From Cervus elaphus (lineage: Eukaryota > Chordata > Mammalia > Artiodactyla > Cervidae), in NCBI RefSeq assembly GCF_910594005.1, contig NC_057816.1:19609797-19673796 (forward strand): 64,000 nucleotides of DNA, read 5' to 3'. The position numbers and the translations under genes are program-made. Below, piece after piece: positions 42,675 through 54,545 of this stretch. The stretch's first letter is position 1. Each line of letters starts with the position of its first letter. The notes beneath the pieces were generated by a model. It searched no databases. It was given only the letters and a program-made list of their open reading frames with translations, and was not told where the DNA came from.

Positions 42675-43764
42675 TAATCATCCTCACCTCCAGCTCCTTT
42701 GTAAGGAAGAGGTTCAATGCAGGAGAGAAAAGCCTAGAGAAGCCGAGCTAGTGCCCACACCCAGCACCCTAAGTGTAAACAGGAGTATCGTCTAAGAAAA
42801 GCAGTATAGCATCCCTGCCTCGGTCCTTTCAAATCAGGGGCTTAAAGATTTTGCCCAGGGAGATGCATGCCAGGAGAAGAGGAACAAACGTTATTTGAAA
42901 CAGAGTATTCAGAAAGTCAAGACTGAAAACAATGGAGATTTTAGCATTAAACAATTAAGAAGACGTTTGTAGCTCCATGAGAGAAATAAGACAACTATAG
43001 TGCAGCTAGTTTATCAGAGAGCACAATGGAAAGAAACTGCTAAGGAGAAAGCCTCTCAGGTTAGAGCTAACCTCAAAAATAGGCTTCAAAATCTATCCTT
43101 ACGCAGGTTCCCAAATTTAATTGGATAAGATTGTGAAACAATTTATGCCGTTGGGTATCATCAAAAACAATAGAACAATTAACCAGTAATTAGTGCTGGG
43201 TGTAATGCCAACAGAGGTAGAAAGCCCAAAATGGAAAGAAGCAAAGGGAGCCCTGCTAATACCGCACCTTCCCAAGGTGACTGTGCGCATGCCCAGAGGT
43301 GTTCCTGTTGTGAAACGACATCACAGGCTTCACACCATGGGAGAAATACTTTAATGAAATAGTCCAGCCAGGTCGCTAAGAAAATAAGCAAGCTAACAAC
43401 AGCAGAAAGCCCTGGAAGGGGGCTAAATATCTAGAGTGCCTAAATAGTTTCAACAAAATAATTACGAGGCATGCAAACACACAGGGAAGTGTGACCTTGC
43501 ATTTTTTTTAAAAAAAGCAGAATGTTTGGTGCCTTTGGTACAGAAAGGGGCTCAGATGTTGGAATTAACAACCAAAGACATAAAAATAGCAAAACTGAAG
43601 AGGGATTAGTAGAGAATATGTAAGCTGAAGAAAAAAGAGAAAAACAAAGAAAAATTAACAAAGCCTCAGAGAAATATATGGTACTATTCAGTGCAACAAT
43701 ATATTTGTAATGATTTTAGCAGTAGAGGAGAAAGAAGAAGAGAAAATATTCAAAATATGCTTTT
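42675..43764. other. About 1.1 kb single-copy DNA
   Basis: No recognised repeat, RNA or domain. A-rich and T-rich runs near 43502-43517. Confidence 0.45.
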
Positions 43765-44025
43765 TAATTAATTTATGTTTTAACTGAAGGATAATTGCTT
43801 TACAGAATTTTGTTTTTTGTCAAACCTCAACATGAATCAGACATAGGTATACATATATCCCCTCCCTTTTGAACCTCCCTCCCATCTCCCTCCCCATCCC
43901 ACCCCTCTAGGTTGATACAGAGCCCCTGTTTGAGTTTCCTAAGACATATAGCAAATTCCTGTCGGCTATCTATTTTACATATGGTAATGTAAGTTTCCAT
44001 GTTACTCTCTTCATACATCTCACCC

Positions 44026-44484
44026 TCACTTCCCCTCTCCCCATGTCCATAAGTCTATTCTCTCTGTCTGTTTCTCCATTGCTGCCCTGGTAAATAAATT
44101 ATTTAGTACCGTTATTCTAGATTCATATATATGCATTACAATATGATATTTATTTTTCTCTTTCTGACTTACTTCAGTCTGTATAATAGGTTCTAGATTC
44201 ATCCACTTCATTAGAACTGACTCAAATGTATTCCTTTGTATGGCTAAGTAATATTTCATTGTGCATATGTACCACAACTTCCTTATCCATTCATCTGTCA
44301 AAGGACATCTAGGTTGCTTCCATGTTCTAGATATTGTAAATAGTGCTGCAATAAACAATGGGATACATGTGTCTTTTTCAACCCTGGTTTCCTCAGGGTA
44401 TATGCCTAGGAGTGGAATTGCTAGGTCATATGGTTGTTTTATTCCTGTTTTTTTAAGGAATCTCCATATGTCTTTCATAGTCAC
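44026..44484 (-). pseudogene. L1 ORF2 C-terminal remnant
   Basis: A 152-codon open frame: WRFLKKTGIKQPYDLAIPLLGIYPEE, KDTCIPLFIAALFTISRTWKQP, WIRKLWYICTMKYYLAIQRN, then WMNLEPIIQTEVSQKEKNKYH and an unusual tail to LWTWGEGK. This is the C-terminal end of L1 ORF2p, after the reverse transcriptase. Upstream frames are broken. Confidence 0.92.
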
Positions 44485-45643
44485 TATATCAATTTACATT
44501 CCCACCAACAGTGCAAGAGTGTTCCCTTTTCTCCACACCCTATCCAGCATTTATTGTTTGCAGACTTTTTGATAATGGCCATTCTGACCAGTGAGAGGTG
44601 ATATCTCATTGTAGTTTTGATTTGCATTTCTCTAATAATGAACTATGTTGAGCATTTTTTCATGTGCTTGTTAGCCATCTGTATGTCTTCTTTGGAGAAG
44701 TGTCTGTTTAACTCTTTTTCCCACTTTTTGATTGGGTTGTTTGTTTTTCTGGTATTGAATTATATGGGCTGCTTGTATATTTTGGAAATTAATCCTTTGT
44801 AAGTTGTTTCACTTGCTATTATTTTCTCCCACTCTGAGGGTTGTCTTTTCACCTTGCTTATAGTTTCCTTTGCTGTGCAAAAGTTTTTAAGTTTAATCAG
44901 GTCTCACTTGTTTACTTTTGTTTTTATTTCCATTGCTCTAGGAGGTGGGTCATAGAAGATCTTGCTTTGATTTATGTCATTGAGTGTTCTGCCTATTTTT
45001 TCTCTAAGAGTTTTATAGTTTCTGGTCTTACATTTAGGTCTTTAATCCATTTTGAGTTTATCTTTGTGTATGAAGTTATGAAATATTCTACTTTCATTCT
45101 TTTATATGTAGCTGTCCAATTTTCCCAGTACCATTTATTGAAGAGGCTGTCTTTGCCCCATTGTATATTCTTGCCTCACTTGTCAAAAATAAGGTACCCA
45201 TAGGTGCATGGATTTATTTCTGGGCTTTCTATCTTGTTCCACTGGTCTATATTTCTGTTTTTGAGCCAGTACTGTTTTGTGCCATACTGTCTTGGTGACT
45301 GTAGCTTTGTAGTATAGTCTGAAGTCAGGAAGGTTGATTCCTCCAGCTCCATTTTTCTTTCTCAAGATTGCTTTGGCTATTCAGGGTCTTTTGTGTTTCC
45401 ATATGAATTGAGAAATATTTTGTTATAGTTCTGTGAAAATTTTCATTGGTAATTTGATAGGGTAGCATTGAATCTGTAGACTGCATTTGGTAGTATAGTA
45501 ATTTTCACAATATTGATTCTTCCTACCCAGGAACATGGAATATCTCTCCACCTATTGATGTTGTCTTCGATTTCTTTCATTAATATCTTATATTTTCTGT
45601 GTATAGTTCTTTTGTCTCCTTGTGTTAGTTTATTCCTAGATAT

Positions 45644-46597
45644 TTAATTCTTTGTTGCAATGGTGAATGGGATTGATTCCTTAATTTCTCTTTCTGATTT
45701 TTCATTGTTAGTATATAGAAATGCAAGCAATTTCTGTATACTGATTTTGTATCCTGCAACTTTGCTAAATTCACTGATTAGCTCTAGTAATTTTCTGATA
45801 CTCTCTTTAGGGTTTTCTATGTACAGTATCATGTCATCTGCAAACAGTGAAAGATTTAATTCTTTGTTTCTGATCTGGATTCCTCTTTTTTCTTTTTCTT
45901 CTCTGATGGCTGTAGCTATGACTTCCAGAACTATGTTGAATAAGAGTCGTGAAAGTGGATACCCTTGTCTTGTTCCTGATCTTAGGGGGAATGCTTTCAG
46001 TTTTTCACCATTGAAAATAATGTTTGGTGTAGGCTTATCATATATGGCCTTTACTATGTTCAGGTAAAGTCCTTCTATGCCCATTTTTTGAAGAGTTTTA
46101 ATCATAAATGTGTGCTGAATTTTGTCACAGGCTTTTTCTGCACCTATTGAGATTATCATATGGTTTTTATCTTTCAACTTATTAATATGGTGTATCACAT
46201 TGATTGATTTGCATATATTGAATAATCCTTGCATCCCTGAAATAAACCCAACTTGATCATGGTGTATGAGCTTTTTGATGTGTTGCTGAATTCTGTTTGC
46301 TAAAGTTTTGTTGAGGATTTTTGCACCTAGTTCATCAGTGATACTGGACTGTAGTTTTCTCTTTTTGTGTTGTCTTTGTCTGGTTTTAGTATCAGGGTGA
46401 TGGCAGCCTTGTAGAATGAGTTTGGAAGTGTTCCTTCCTTTGCAATTTTTTTGAAAGAGTTTTAGAAGGATAGGCATTAGTTCTTCTCCAAATGTTTGAT
46501 AGAATTCTCCTGTGAAGCTATCTGGTCCTGGGCTTTTGCTTTTTGGGAGATTTTTTATAACAGCTTCAATTTCAGTGCTTGTAATTGGGTTGTTCAT
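45644..46597 (-). pseudogene. L1 ORF2 reverse-transcriptase domain, inactivated
   Basis: A 317-codon open frame covering the fingers-palm of the L1 RT. KSPGPDSFTGEFYQ lies at about residues 21-34, ILANRIQQHIKKLIHHDQVGFI-type text at 94-119, and the FADD catalytic box at 252-255. Defects are visible: the motif normally reading S-I-D-A-E-K-A-F-D is SIGAEKACD (Gly at about 152 in place of the first catalytic Asp). Residues about 50-88 match L1 only if a different frame is read, so two compensating frameshifts replaced that stretch. The open frame is therefore accidental survival, not function. It continues toward the stop-ridden rest of ORF2 on both sides. Confidence 0.93.
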
Positions 46598-47511
46598 AAT
46601 TTCTATTTCTTCCTAGTTAAGTCTTGGAAGATTGAACTTTTCTAAGAGTATGTCCATTTCTTCCAGGTTATCCATTTTATTGCCATATAGTTGTTCATAA
46701 TAGTCTTATAATCCTTTGTATTTCTGCATTTTCTGTTGTAACCTCTCCTTTTTCATTTCTAGTTTTGTTGATTTGATTCTTCTCTTTTTTTTCTTGATGA
46801 GTCTGGCTATGTGTTTGTCAATTTTCTTTATCTTCTCATAGAACAAGCTCTTAGTTTTATTAATCTTTACTATTTTTTCTTTCATTTCTTTTTCATTTAT
46901 TTCCACTCAGATCTTTATTTCTTTCCTTCTACTAATCTGGGTTTTGTTTTTTTTCTTTATTTCCCAGTTGTTTTAGGTGTAAAGTTAGGTAGTCTATTCG
47001 ATGTTTGAATGAGATCCTTGTTGGGAACAGTAACCTTGGTTGTAGATTTTCCCTTTCAATACTTTAAATATATCCTGCCATTTCCTCATGGCCTGCAGAG
47101 ATTCTGCTAAAAGATCACCTGTTAAACATATGGGGTTTCAGTTGTATGCTACTTGTTGCTTTTCCCTTGCTGCTTTTAATATTCTTTGTGTTTAGTCTTT
47201 GTTAGTTTGATTATTATGTGTCTTGGTGTGTTTCTCCTTGGGTTTACCCTGTAATGGACTCTTTGTGTCTCTTGGACTTATTGACTATTTCCTTTTCCAT
47301 ATTGGGGAAATTTTCAGCTATAATCTCTTCAGAAATTTTCTCACACCCTTTCTTTTTCTCTTCTTCTTCTTCTGGGACCCCTATAATTCAAATGTTGGTG
47401 TGTTTGATATTGTCCCAGAAAACTGAGACTATTCTCAGTTCTTTTCATTCTTTTTACTCTATTCTTCTCTTCAGAAATTATTTCCACCATTTTATCTTCC
47501 AGCTCACTGAT

Positions 47512-47772
47512 TCATTCTTCTGCTTCAGATATTCTGCTAGTCACTCCTTCTAGAGTATTTTTAATTTCAGTAATTGTGTTGTTTGTCTCTGTATGTTTAT
47601 TCTTTAATTCTTCTAGGTGTTTGTTAATTGATTCTTGCATTTTCTCCATTGTTTTAAAGGGTTTTTTTTTTTTAATTATCTTTCCTATTGCTATTCTGAA
47701 TTCTTTTTCAGGTAGTTTGCCTATTTCCTCTTCATTAATTTGGGCTTCTGTGCTTTTAGTTTGTTCCTTCAT
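47512..47772 (-). pseudogene. L1 ORF1 remnant (coiled-coil part)
   Basis: The 86-codon frame is rich in E, K, Q and N with heptad-like spacing (MEKMQESINKHLEELKNKHTETNNTITEIKNTLEGVTSRISEAEE), as in the coiled-coil trimerisation region of L1 ORF1p, the RNA-binding partner of ORF2p. Stops follow. ORF1 sequence ends near 47010, where it meets ORF2 at the deletion. Confidence 0.88.
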
Positions 47773-48369
47773 TTATGTAGTATTTCTCTGCCTTTTCATT
47801 ATTTTTTTAGCTTATTGTGTTTGAGGTCTCCTTTTCCAAGGCTTCAAGGTTGAATTCTTTCTTCTTTTTGGTTTCTGCCCTCCTAAGGTTGGTCCAGAGG
47901 TTTGTGCAAGCTTTGTATAGGGTGCGAGTTGTACTGAGTTTTTGTTTGTTTGCTTTTCCTCTGATGGGCAAGGCTGAGTGAGGTGATAATCCTGTCTGCT
48001 GATGATTAGGTTAGTATTTTTGCTTTGTTTGTTGTTTAGATGAAGCACCCTGCACAGGATGCTACTGGTGGTTGGGTGATGCCAGCTCTTGTATTCAAAT
48101 GGTTTCCTTTGTGTGAGTTCTCACTATTTGATACTCCCTAGGGTTAGTTCTCTGGTGGTCTAGGGTCTTGGAGTGTGTGCTCCCACTCCAAAGGCTCAGG
48201 GCTTGATCTCTGGTCAGGAATGAAGAGTCCTCAAGAGGTTTGTTATGGCATTAAGTGAGATTAAAACAAATAACCAAAAATGAGAAACCAAAGATGAACC
48301 CCAGACAAATGGCAATTACAAAATCAGGCAAATAATAATTAAAATAATGGAATATACATATATACCCAT

Positions 48370-48824
48370 CAGCTCAGTTAAGTTCAGTCGCTCAGTCGTG
48401 TCTGACTCTTTGTGACGCCATGAATCGCAGCACTCCAAGCCTCCTTGTCCATCACCAACTCCCAGAGTCTACCCAAACCCATGTCCATCGAGTTGGTGAT
48501 GCCATCCAACCATCTCATCCTCTGTTGTCCCCTTCTCCTCCTGCCCCCAATCCCTCCCAGCATCAAGGTCTTTTCCAATGAGTCAACCCTTCGCGTGAGG
48601 TGGCCAAAGTATTGAAGTTTCAGCTTCAGCATCAGTCCTTCCAGTGAACACCCAGGGCTGATCTCCTTTAGGATGGACTGGTTCAATCTCCTTGCAGTCC
48701 AAGGGACTCTCAAAAGTCTTCTCCAACACCATAGTTCAAAAGCATCAATGTTTTGGCGCTCAGCTTTCTTCACAGTCCAACTCTCACATCCATACATGAC
48801 CACTGGAAAAACCATAGTCTTGAC
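48370..48824 (-). pseudogene. BovB 3' fragment inserted in the L1 5' UTR, C-terminal frame uninterrupted
   Basis: The minus-strand frame from about 48816 to 48384 has no stop: MVFPVVMYGCESWTVKK, IDAFELWCWRRLLRVPWTARR, LEGLMLKLKLQYFGHLTRR, MLGGIGGRRRRGQQRMRWLDGITNSMDMGLG, AAIHGVTKSQTRLSD. These are the last 140-odd residues of the BovB polyprotein beyond the RT catalytic core. TSD TATATACCCAT (48359-48369) versus TATACACCCAT (48825-48835). The least mutated BovB here, so probably the youngest. The L1 was already in place. Confidence 0.93.
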
Positions 48825-48835
48825 TATACACCCAT

Positions 48836-49770
48836 AAGCAAAATCAAAACAGTTCAACAAAAATAAAGAACAATAGATTGATCCAGTGAACAAAGGAAAC
48901 CAAAAATTATACCTACCTGTTAAGAACAAAACTGACTAAAGCAGAAACTGGAAAACAAAACTAAAGCAAGGTGCCAAATAGGGAATAAAGCAATGAAACA
49001 AAACTAACAAATATGTTGTGAGAAAAGGAAAGAAAGAATAGATACACAAAGTTAAATACAGGTAGATCAAAGAATATTTATATACTTTACAAATTAACAA
49101 AAGAAAAGAAAACAAAGGAATACATGTAGATAATAGGTTTAAAAATTAAAATAAGAGAAAAAAAAAAAGAAGAAGAAAGTAAAAAGAAAAAAGGATATTT
49201 CCACAGAACTGCAAAAGCCCAATGTAGAGGCAGAGGTTTATAACAGCAATAAAAAGTGTGACTGAATATACACATATTTATATATACCCATAAGCAAAAT
49301 TGAAATAGTCCAACAAAAATATAGTACAGTAGATTGACCTGATGAATAAAGGAAACCAAAATTTACATCTACCAGTTAAGAACAAAACTAACTAAAGCAG
49401 AAACTGGAAAACAAAACTAAAGCAAGATGCCAAGTGGGGAATAAAGCAATGAAAACAAAATTAACAAATATGTTGAGAGGTAAAGAAAAAGAATAGATAT
49501 GCAAAGTTAAATAAAGGTAGATAAAGAAGATTTATATACATTAAAGATTAAACTGTAAGGGGAAAAGAGCAGTAGAAAAAGCAAACAAAGGAATAAATGT
49601 AGAAAAAAATAAGTTAAAAAATTAAAATTAAAAAAAGAGGAAAAAAAAGGAAGAAGAAAGGGGGAAAAAAGGAAGAAGAAAAAAAAAAAGGAAAACTCCA
49701 CAGAACTACAAAAGTTCAATATAAAGGTAGAGGTTTATAACAACAATTAAAAAAATGTGACTGAGAAAAA
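48836..49770 (-). repeat. Two tandem monomers in the L1 5' UTR, roughly 450-bp period
   Basis: CCCATAAGCAAAAT, GGAAACCAAAA, AGAACAAAACT.ACTAAAGCAGAAACTGG, AATAAAGCAATGAAA and CACAGAACT.CAAAAG occur once at 48831-49262 and again at 49290-49730 in the same order. The first unit was split on its left by BovB. Confidence 0.85.
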
Positions 49771-50295
49771 AAAAATAAAACCTCAAAAGCTGAATTAGAT
49801 TTCATAGTGCCAATAAAATCAATAACTACAACAGTGGGGGTGAAAAGGAAAAAAAATCCAAAAGAATCTACAGAACAAGTCAAAACATAAGAATAATAAA
49901 TGTTTTTCTTGGGTCACTGCTGTCAGAGTCCTTTCCCTTGCTGGGAGTCACAGTCCCCCTCACCTCCTTAGGAGGCCCTCCAACACTGCTGATCTCTGGA
50001 CCTGCTGTGGGGGCAGCTCAGATCCTAATCTGGTCCTACTGTGTGTGTTCTTGCCTCCAGTGTCCACAGCTCTCAGAACTAGTGCGTTTTTTTTTGGGGG
50101 GGAGCTCTCAGTGACCTTTTATATATTCCATAGACACAGAGTCTGCCTAGTTGATCGTGTGGATTTAATCTGCAGCTTGTACAGTTGGTGGGAAGGTTTT
50201 GGGTCTTCTTCCTTAGCCACACTGCCCCTGGGTTTCAACTGTGATTTTATTTCCACCTCTGCATATGGGTCACACACTGGGGTTTGTTCCCGAGG

Positions 50296-50690
50296 CTGCC
50301 CTCGAGGACTTGAGTTTACCCCTGTGAGGGCCAGGTGTGGAGGTGGTGCAGCTGCTTGGGTCGCAGTGGTTCTGGCAGCACCTGGTACTCAGGGGAGTTG
50401 GCGGCTAGGGCAGCAGGAAATGTAGTGGTCTAGAAGGGTATGGCAACTAGTATTGGCCAATATGCTACAGTATTCTTCCCTGGAGAACCCCCCTGACAGA
50501 GAAGCCTGGCAGGCCACAGTCCGGAGGGTCACAAAGAGTTGGATAGGACTAAAGCAACCCTGTGTGCATAAATGCAAGACTTTTTTTTTTTTCCCCCTGT
50601 GGCAGCTCTACCCCAGTGAGAGTTGAGTGTGAAGGTGATGTAGCTGCTTGGCTTGCAGGGACCCTGGCAGCACCAAGTGTGCAGGGACAT
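50296..50690 (-). repeat. Second pair of L1 5' UTR monomers with a Bov-A-like segment between
   Basis: CCCTGTGAGGGCCAGGTGTGGAGGTGGTGCAGCTGCTTGG at about 50311 and CCCAGTGAGAGTTGAGTGTGAAGGTGATGTAGCTGCTTGG at about 50611 are diverged copies about 300 bp apart. Between them, 50435-50560 reads as a sense Bov-A unit (GGCAACTAG.., CAGTATTCTTCCCTGGAGAA.., AAGAGTTGGATAGGACT). Confidence 0.75.
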
Positions 50691-50784
50691 AGACTTCCTC
50701 CACTGCAGAAGTTATGGCCCTATCAGAGTCATTTTTCGAGCCTGTTGTAGTGGGCAATCAGAAGACCACTTTTGCAAAATATAT

Positions 50785-52620
50785 TTTAAAATAGTGGAAA
50801 GTATCCTAAATCTGATAAATGCTATTAATGTACACATCTAAGCTCAAGAAATTTCAGGTGGACTAATGCAAAGAGATCCACACTTCAATACATAATAGCA
50901 AAAATATTGAAATGAAAAGACAAAAGATTTAAAAGGGGCAAGAAAACAGCAACTTGCCATGAACAAGAGACCCTCAATAAAATTAGTCTTACCACCAGAA
51001 AAAACTAGAAGCCAGGAGGCAGTTAATAACATAGTCAAAGTGCAGTCAGCTAAGAATCTTAAATCCAGAAAAACAATCCTTAGAAGACAAAGGCATTCAT
51101 AGATGGACAAAATCTTAGTAAATGTATTGTTAGTAGATCTATATTACAAGAAATACTAAAGTCTTTCAGGCTGAAAGCACAATTTTGCTAAGAAGGATAA
51201 AACCCCAAAACAATCTGAACCCACATGAAGATCCACAAATTTACCTTTGCCCACAAATTTGATAACCTAGATTAAATGGACCTGCTCCTTGAAAGACAGA
51301 ACTATCAAAACTCCCACAAGAAGAAATAGATAACAGACTTGTCTCTATTTAAAAATTTGAATGAATAATTCAAAATTTTCTAAAACAAAGCAACAGGCTC
51401 AGATGAGCTCATGGTGAATTCTACTACACATTTACGGCAGACGTTATATCAGTTCTCTTCAATACTTTCAGAAGACAGAAGCCAAGATTATATTTCCTGA
51501 CTCATTCTATGAAGCCACTATTACCCTAATACCCAAACCAAAGATATTTCAAGAAAAGAATACTATAGACCAGTGTTTCACATGAACGTAGATGCAAAAT
51601 CCCTCAACAAAATATTAGCAAATCAGAACCAACATTGTATTAAAAAGATTATACAAGATGACAAGAAGGATTTACCTCAGGTTTGTGAGGCACTCAAAAA
51701 TCAGTAAATGTAATCCATTATATCAATAGGCTGAAAACAAAAATCACATTATTATATCAATACATGTGGAAACACTCTTTGACAAAATCCAATACTGCTT
51801 CATGACAAAAACTCTCAGCAAACTAGGAATAGAGACAAACTTGCTCAAATTGATTTGTAATCCCTACAAGAAGGTTACAGCTATGGCTCAGCAGGTAAGG
51901 AACCAGCCTGCAAATGCAGGAGACACCGGTTGGATTCTTGGGTTGGAAAGATCCCCTGGAGGAGGGCATGGCAACCCACTCCATAACTTCTGCTTGGAGA
52001 ATCCCATGGACTGGGGAGCCTCGTGCACTACAGTTCATGGAGTCACCAAAAAGTCAGACAAAACTGAGCAACTAACATACACATCATTATACTTTGTGGT
52101 GGACAATCTCAAAATCTTTCCTCATAAAGCCAGGCACAAGTCACGGATGTACAGTGACATCACCCTTCTTCAACATTGTACCAGAAGTCGTAGCTAGTAC
52201 AATGAGACAACAAGGAAATAAAAGGTATACAGAATGGGAAGGAAGAAATGAAACTCTCTTTGTTCACAGATGACATGATCATCTATATATAAAGTCTGAT
52301 AGAATTTACAAAAAACCTGCTAGAACTAATATGCAATTATAGCAGGTTGCAGGATTCAAGGTTAGTATACAAAATGAATTCCTTCTTTATATATCAGCAA
52401 TGAACAGAGATACCATTTACATTATAACCTCCCCCCAAATATTTAGGCATAAATTTAACAAAATATTACAAAATCTATTTGACAAAGACTATAAAATTCC
52501 AAATTCAGAGAAGAGCTAAATAAGTGACATAAAGAGGAAAACTCAATATTGTTAAGATGTCAGGTCTTCCCAACCTTGGTCTATAGATTCAATGCAATTC
52601 TAGTCAAATTACTAGCAAGT
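50785..52620 (+). mobile_element. Old L1 ORF2 relic, sense
   Basis: ATGCAAAATCCCTCAACAAAATATTAGCAAATC, AAAAGATTATACAAGATGAC, GACAAAATCCAATACTGCTTCATGAC, then after a SINE TTCAACATTGTACCAGAAGTCG, TTTGTTCACAGATGACATGATCATC and TATATATCAGCAATGAACAG. These are the RT region in order, full of stops. Older than the 43.8-50.8 kb L1. Confidence 0.85.
51883..52080 (+). mobile_element. Bov-tA SINE nested in L1
   Basis: GCTATGGCTCAGCAGGTAAGG to CAAAACTGAGCAACTAAC. Lies where the L1 reads CATCTACAAAAAACC.., splitting ORF2. Confidence 0.92.
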
Positions 52621-52849
52621 TATTTTATTAAATGAACTTTTCTTCTTTCTTTTCTTAACTTACAGTTATAAAAGTCTACAGTTAAGAAATTTTCAAATAA
52701 ATAACCTAATTTTCCATAGTGAGGTACTATAAAAAGAAAAGCAAGCAAAAGTTATAGCAAGTATAGGAATAAAACCATAAAAATTCATATGGAAGTTAAT
52801 GAAATAGTAGAAGTAAAACAGCAGTAAAAATCCACAATGAAAAAGTTTT

Positions 52850-53285
52850 GTTCTTAGAAAATATCAGCCAATTTGACTCACATTTAGCTAATCTGATCAA
52901 GGAAAATAAGAGAAAAAAATGAAATTAACAAAATCAAGAATAAAACAGGGACATTATTCAAAACTTTACAGAAATTTCAAAAGGAAATTATAAGAAAATG
53001 CTATGAAAAACTGTATACTTTAATCAGTGGTACTGACTAGCTATATACCCACATGCAAAATGATGAAGTTGGAGTCCTACCTTATGCAACACATAAAAAT
53101 CAAAAGTGAGTCTAAGGCCTATATGTAATAGTTTATAAACTTCTTACAGTAAACATAGGAGTGATTCTTTCTGACTGCAGATTAAATAGTGATTTCTTAG
53201 CTATGACACCGAAAGCACAAGCAACAAAAGGAAAAATTAAATAAATTGAATTTCTCCACAATTAAAAGGAACTTAAAAGAATATT
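52850..53285 (+). repeat. Old L1 fragments out of canonical order
   Basis: 52850-53030 resembles an N-terminal ORF2 segment (AGCTAATCTGATCAAGGAAAATAAGAG, GAAATTAACAAAATCAAG). 53040-53285 resembles a later ORF2 segment (ATAAAAATCAAAAGTGAGTC, GATTTCTTAGCTATGACACCGAAAGCACAAGCAAC). Both sense, both degenerate. Confidence 0.65.
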
Positions 53286-53291
53286 ATCAGA

Positions 53292-53452
53292 AGAGAGTTT
53301 CACTTCTTCTTTTCCTATCTGGATTCCTTTTACTTCTTTTTCTCCTCTGATTGCTGTGGCCAAAACTTCCAACACTATGTTGAACAGTAGTGGTGAGAGT
53401 GGGCACCCTTGTCTTGTTCCTGATTTCAGGGGAAATGCTTTCAATTTTAATG
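53292..53452 (-). mobile_element. L1 ORF2 RT fragment, antisense, inserted in old L1
   Basis: Minus strand encodes MKAFPLKSGTRQGCPLSPLLFNIVLEVLATAIRGEKEVKGIQIGKEEVKLS, cut just before the FADD box. Sense L1 flanks it on both sides (GAACTTAAAAGAATATTATC before, GGGAAAGAATATTTATAAATCC after). Confidence 0.85.
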
Positions 53453-53940
53453 GGAAAGAATATTTATAAATCCTTTACTGATAAGGGTCTCATAGCCAGA
53501 ACAAATGACTCCATGGACTGTAGTCTGCTACGAGCCTATCTCAATGGAATTATTCTGGCAAGAGTATTGGAGTGGGTTGCCATTTCCTACTTCAGAGAAT
53601 AAATGAAGGACTCATAATTCAATAATGAAAAGGCAACAATTCAAAATGTGCAGAAGATCTGAATAGATATTTTTGCATAGACTATATACAAAGTGAAAAA
53701 ATTGTCAACATAATTCTCCATTAGGGAAATCCAAATCAAAGCCATCATGAAATTTCACTTCACCATTTCTTTTATAATCAGAAAGACAGATAGTAAAAAG
53801 TGTCATCAAGTTGAAAAATTGGAACTCTTTTATAATGGTGTTGAAAATATAAAATGGTGCAATGCTATGGAAAACAGTCTGGCAGTTCCTCAAAAGGTTA
53901 AAAATAGATTTATAATGTTATACAACTTTTCATGTGTAAA
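53453..53940 (+). repeat. Old L1 ORF2 3' part, sense, with a Bov-A scrap
   Basis: GAATATTTATAAATCC.., TTAGGGAAATCCAAATCAAAGCC, TATGGAAAACAGTCTGGCAGTTCCTCAAAAGG. A Bov-A fragment sits at 53510-53600 (CTCCATGGACTGTAG..GTATTGGAGTGGGTTGCC, antisense). Confidence 0.75.
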
Positions 53941-53944
53941 ACAT

Positions 53945-54545
53945 TATATTTCTACTTCTGTAAGCCATGGCATGCTCACCACCAAAAATTTAGTTTCCAT
54001 TCATCACCATACAAACAAACCCTTTTACCCATTTTGCTCTCCCCTCCCCTATTGTAACCACTCCTCTGTCTCTGTATCTCTGTTTTTGTTTGAATTGGTA
54101 CATTCATCTATTTTATCTTTTATTTGTATGTTTGTATGTTTGGTGTATTCCAGATGTGAATAGAATCATGTAGTATTTGTCTTTCTCCATCTGAATTATT
54201 TTTATTATGCTTATTATACCCTTAAGGAATCTGGTGGGCTACAGTCACATAGGGTCACAAAGAGTTGGACATGACCGAAGTGACTTAGCACCTCAAGATT
54301 CATCCATGTTGTCACAAGTGGCAAAATTGCATCTTTTTGTGACTGGGTCGTATATACAATGGAACATATACATACACCACAATTTTATCCATGCATCCGC
54401 TGATGGACACGTAGGTTGTTTCCATATCTTGGCTACTGTTAAGTAAAGAAATACTGCAATGACCATACGAATGCACATATCTTTCCAAATTAGTATTTCC
54501 ATATTTCTTTATACAAAATTTACATAATGTTATAATGTTACCTCA
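53945..54545 (-). repeat. Old L1 3' end, antisense, with a Bov-A scrap
   Basis: TTTAGTTTCCATTCATCACCATAC, GTATTTGTCTTTCTCCATCTG, TTCATCCATGTTGTCACAAGTGGC, TTGTTTCCATATCTTGGCTACTG. Contains a partial sense Bov-A at about 54228-54295 (GAATCTGGTGGGCTACAGTC..GACCGAAGTGACTTAGCACC). Confidence 0.75.

Larger units (their letters stand above)
43765..50774 (-). mobile_element. Long cetartiodactyl L1, internally deleted, with nested BovB
   Basis: Minus-strand order: 5' UTR with tandem monomers (50774 to about 48050, interrupted by BovB), ORF1 remnant (about 47800-47010), a deletion junction near 47005, ORF2 from just before the RT domain to the C-terminus (47000-44000), and 3' UTR (44000-43765). Possible TSD CAAAATAT at 43751-43758 and 50775-50782. 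Many frameshifts and stops; not active. Reaching back to a 5' UTR makes it the least truncated L1 in the window. Confidence 0.9.

Noticed and set aside
45644..46597. 317-codon frame with an FADD box, possibly a working reverse transcriptase
   Set aside because: First catalytic Asp is replaced by Gly, about 40 residues are frameshifted, and the flanking ORF2 is broken. It is an L1 pseudogene.
48836..50300. Repeated A-rich units considered as CRISPR-like or satellite array
   Set aside because: Only two long diverged units with no spacers, and they lie inside an L1 5' UTR.
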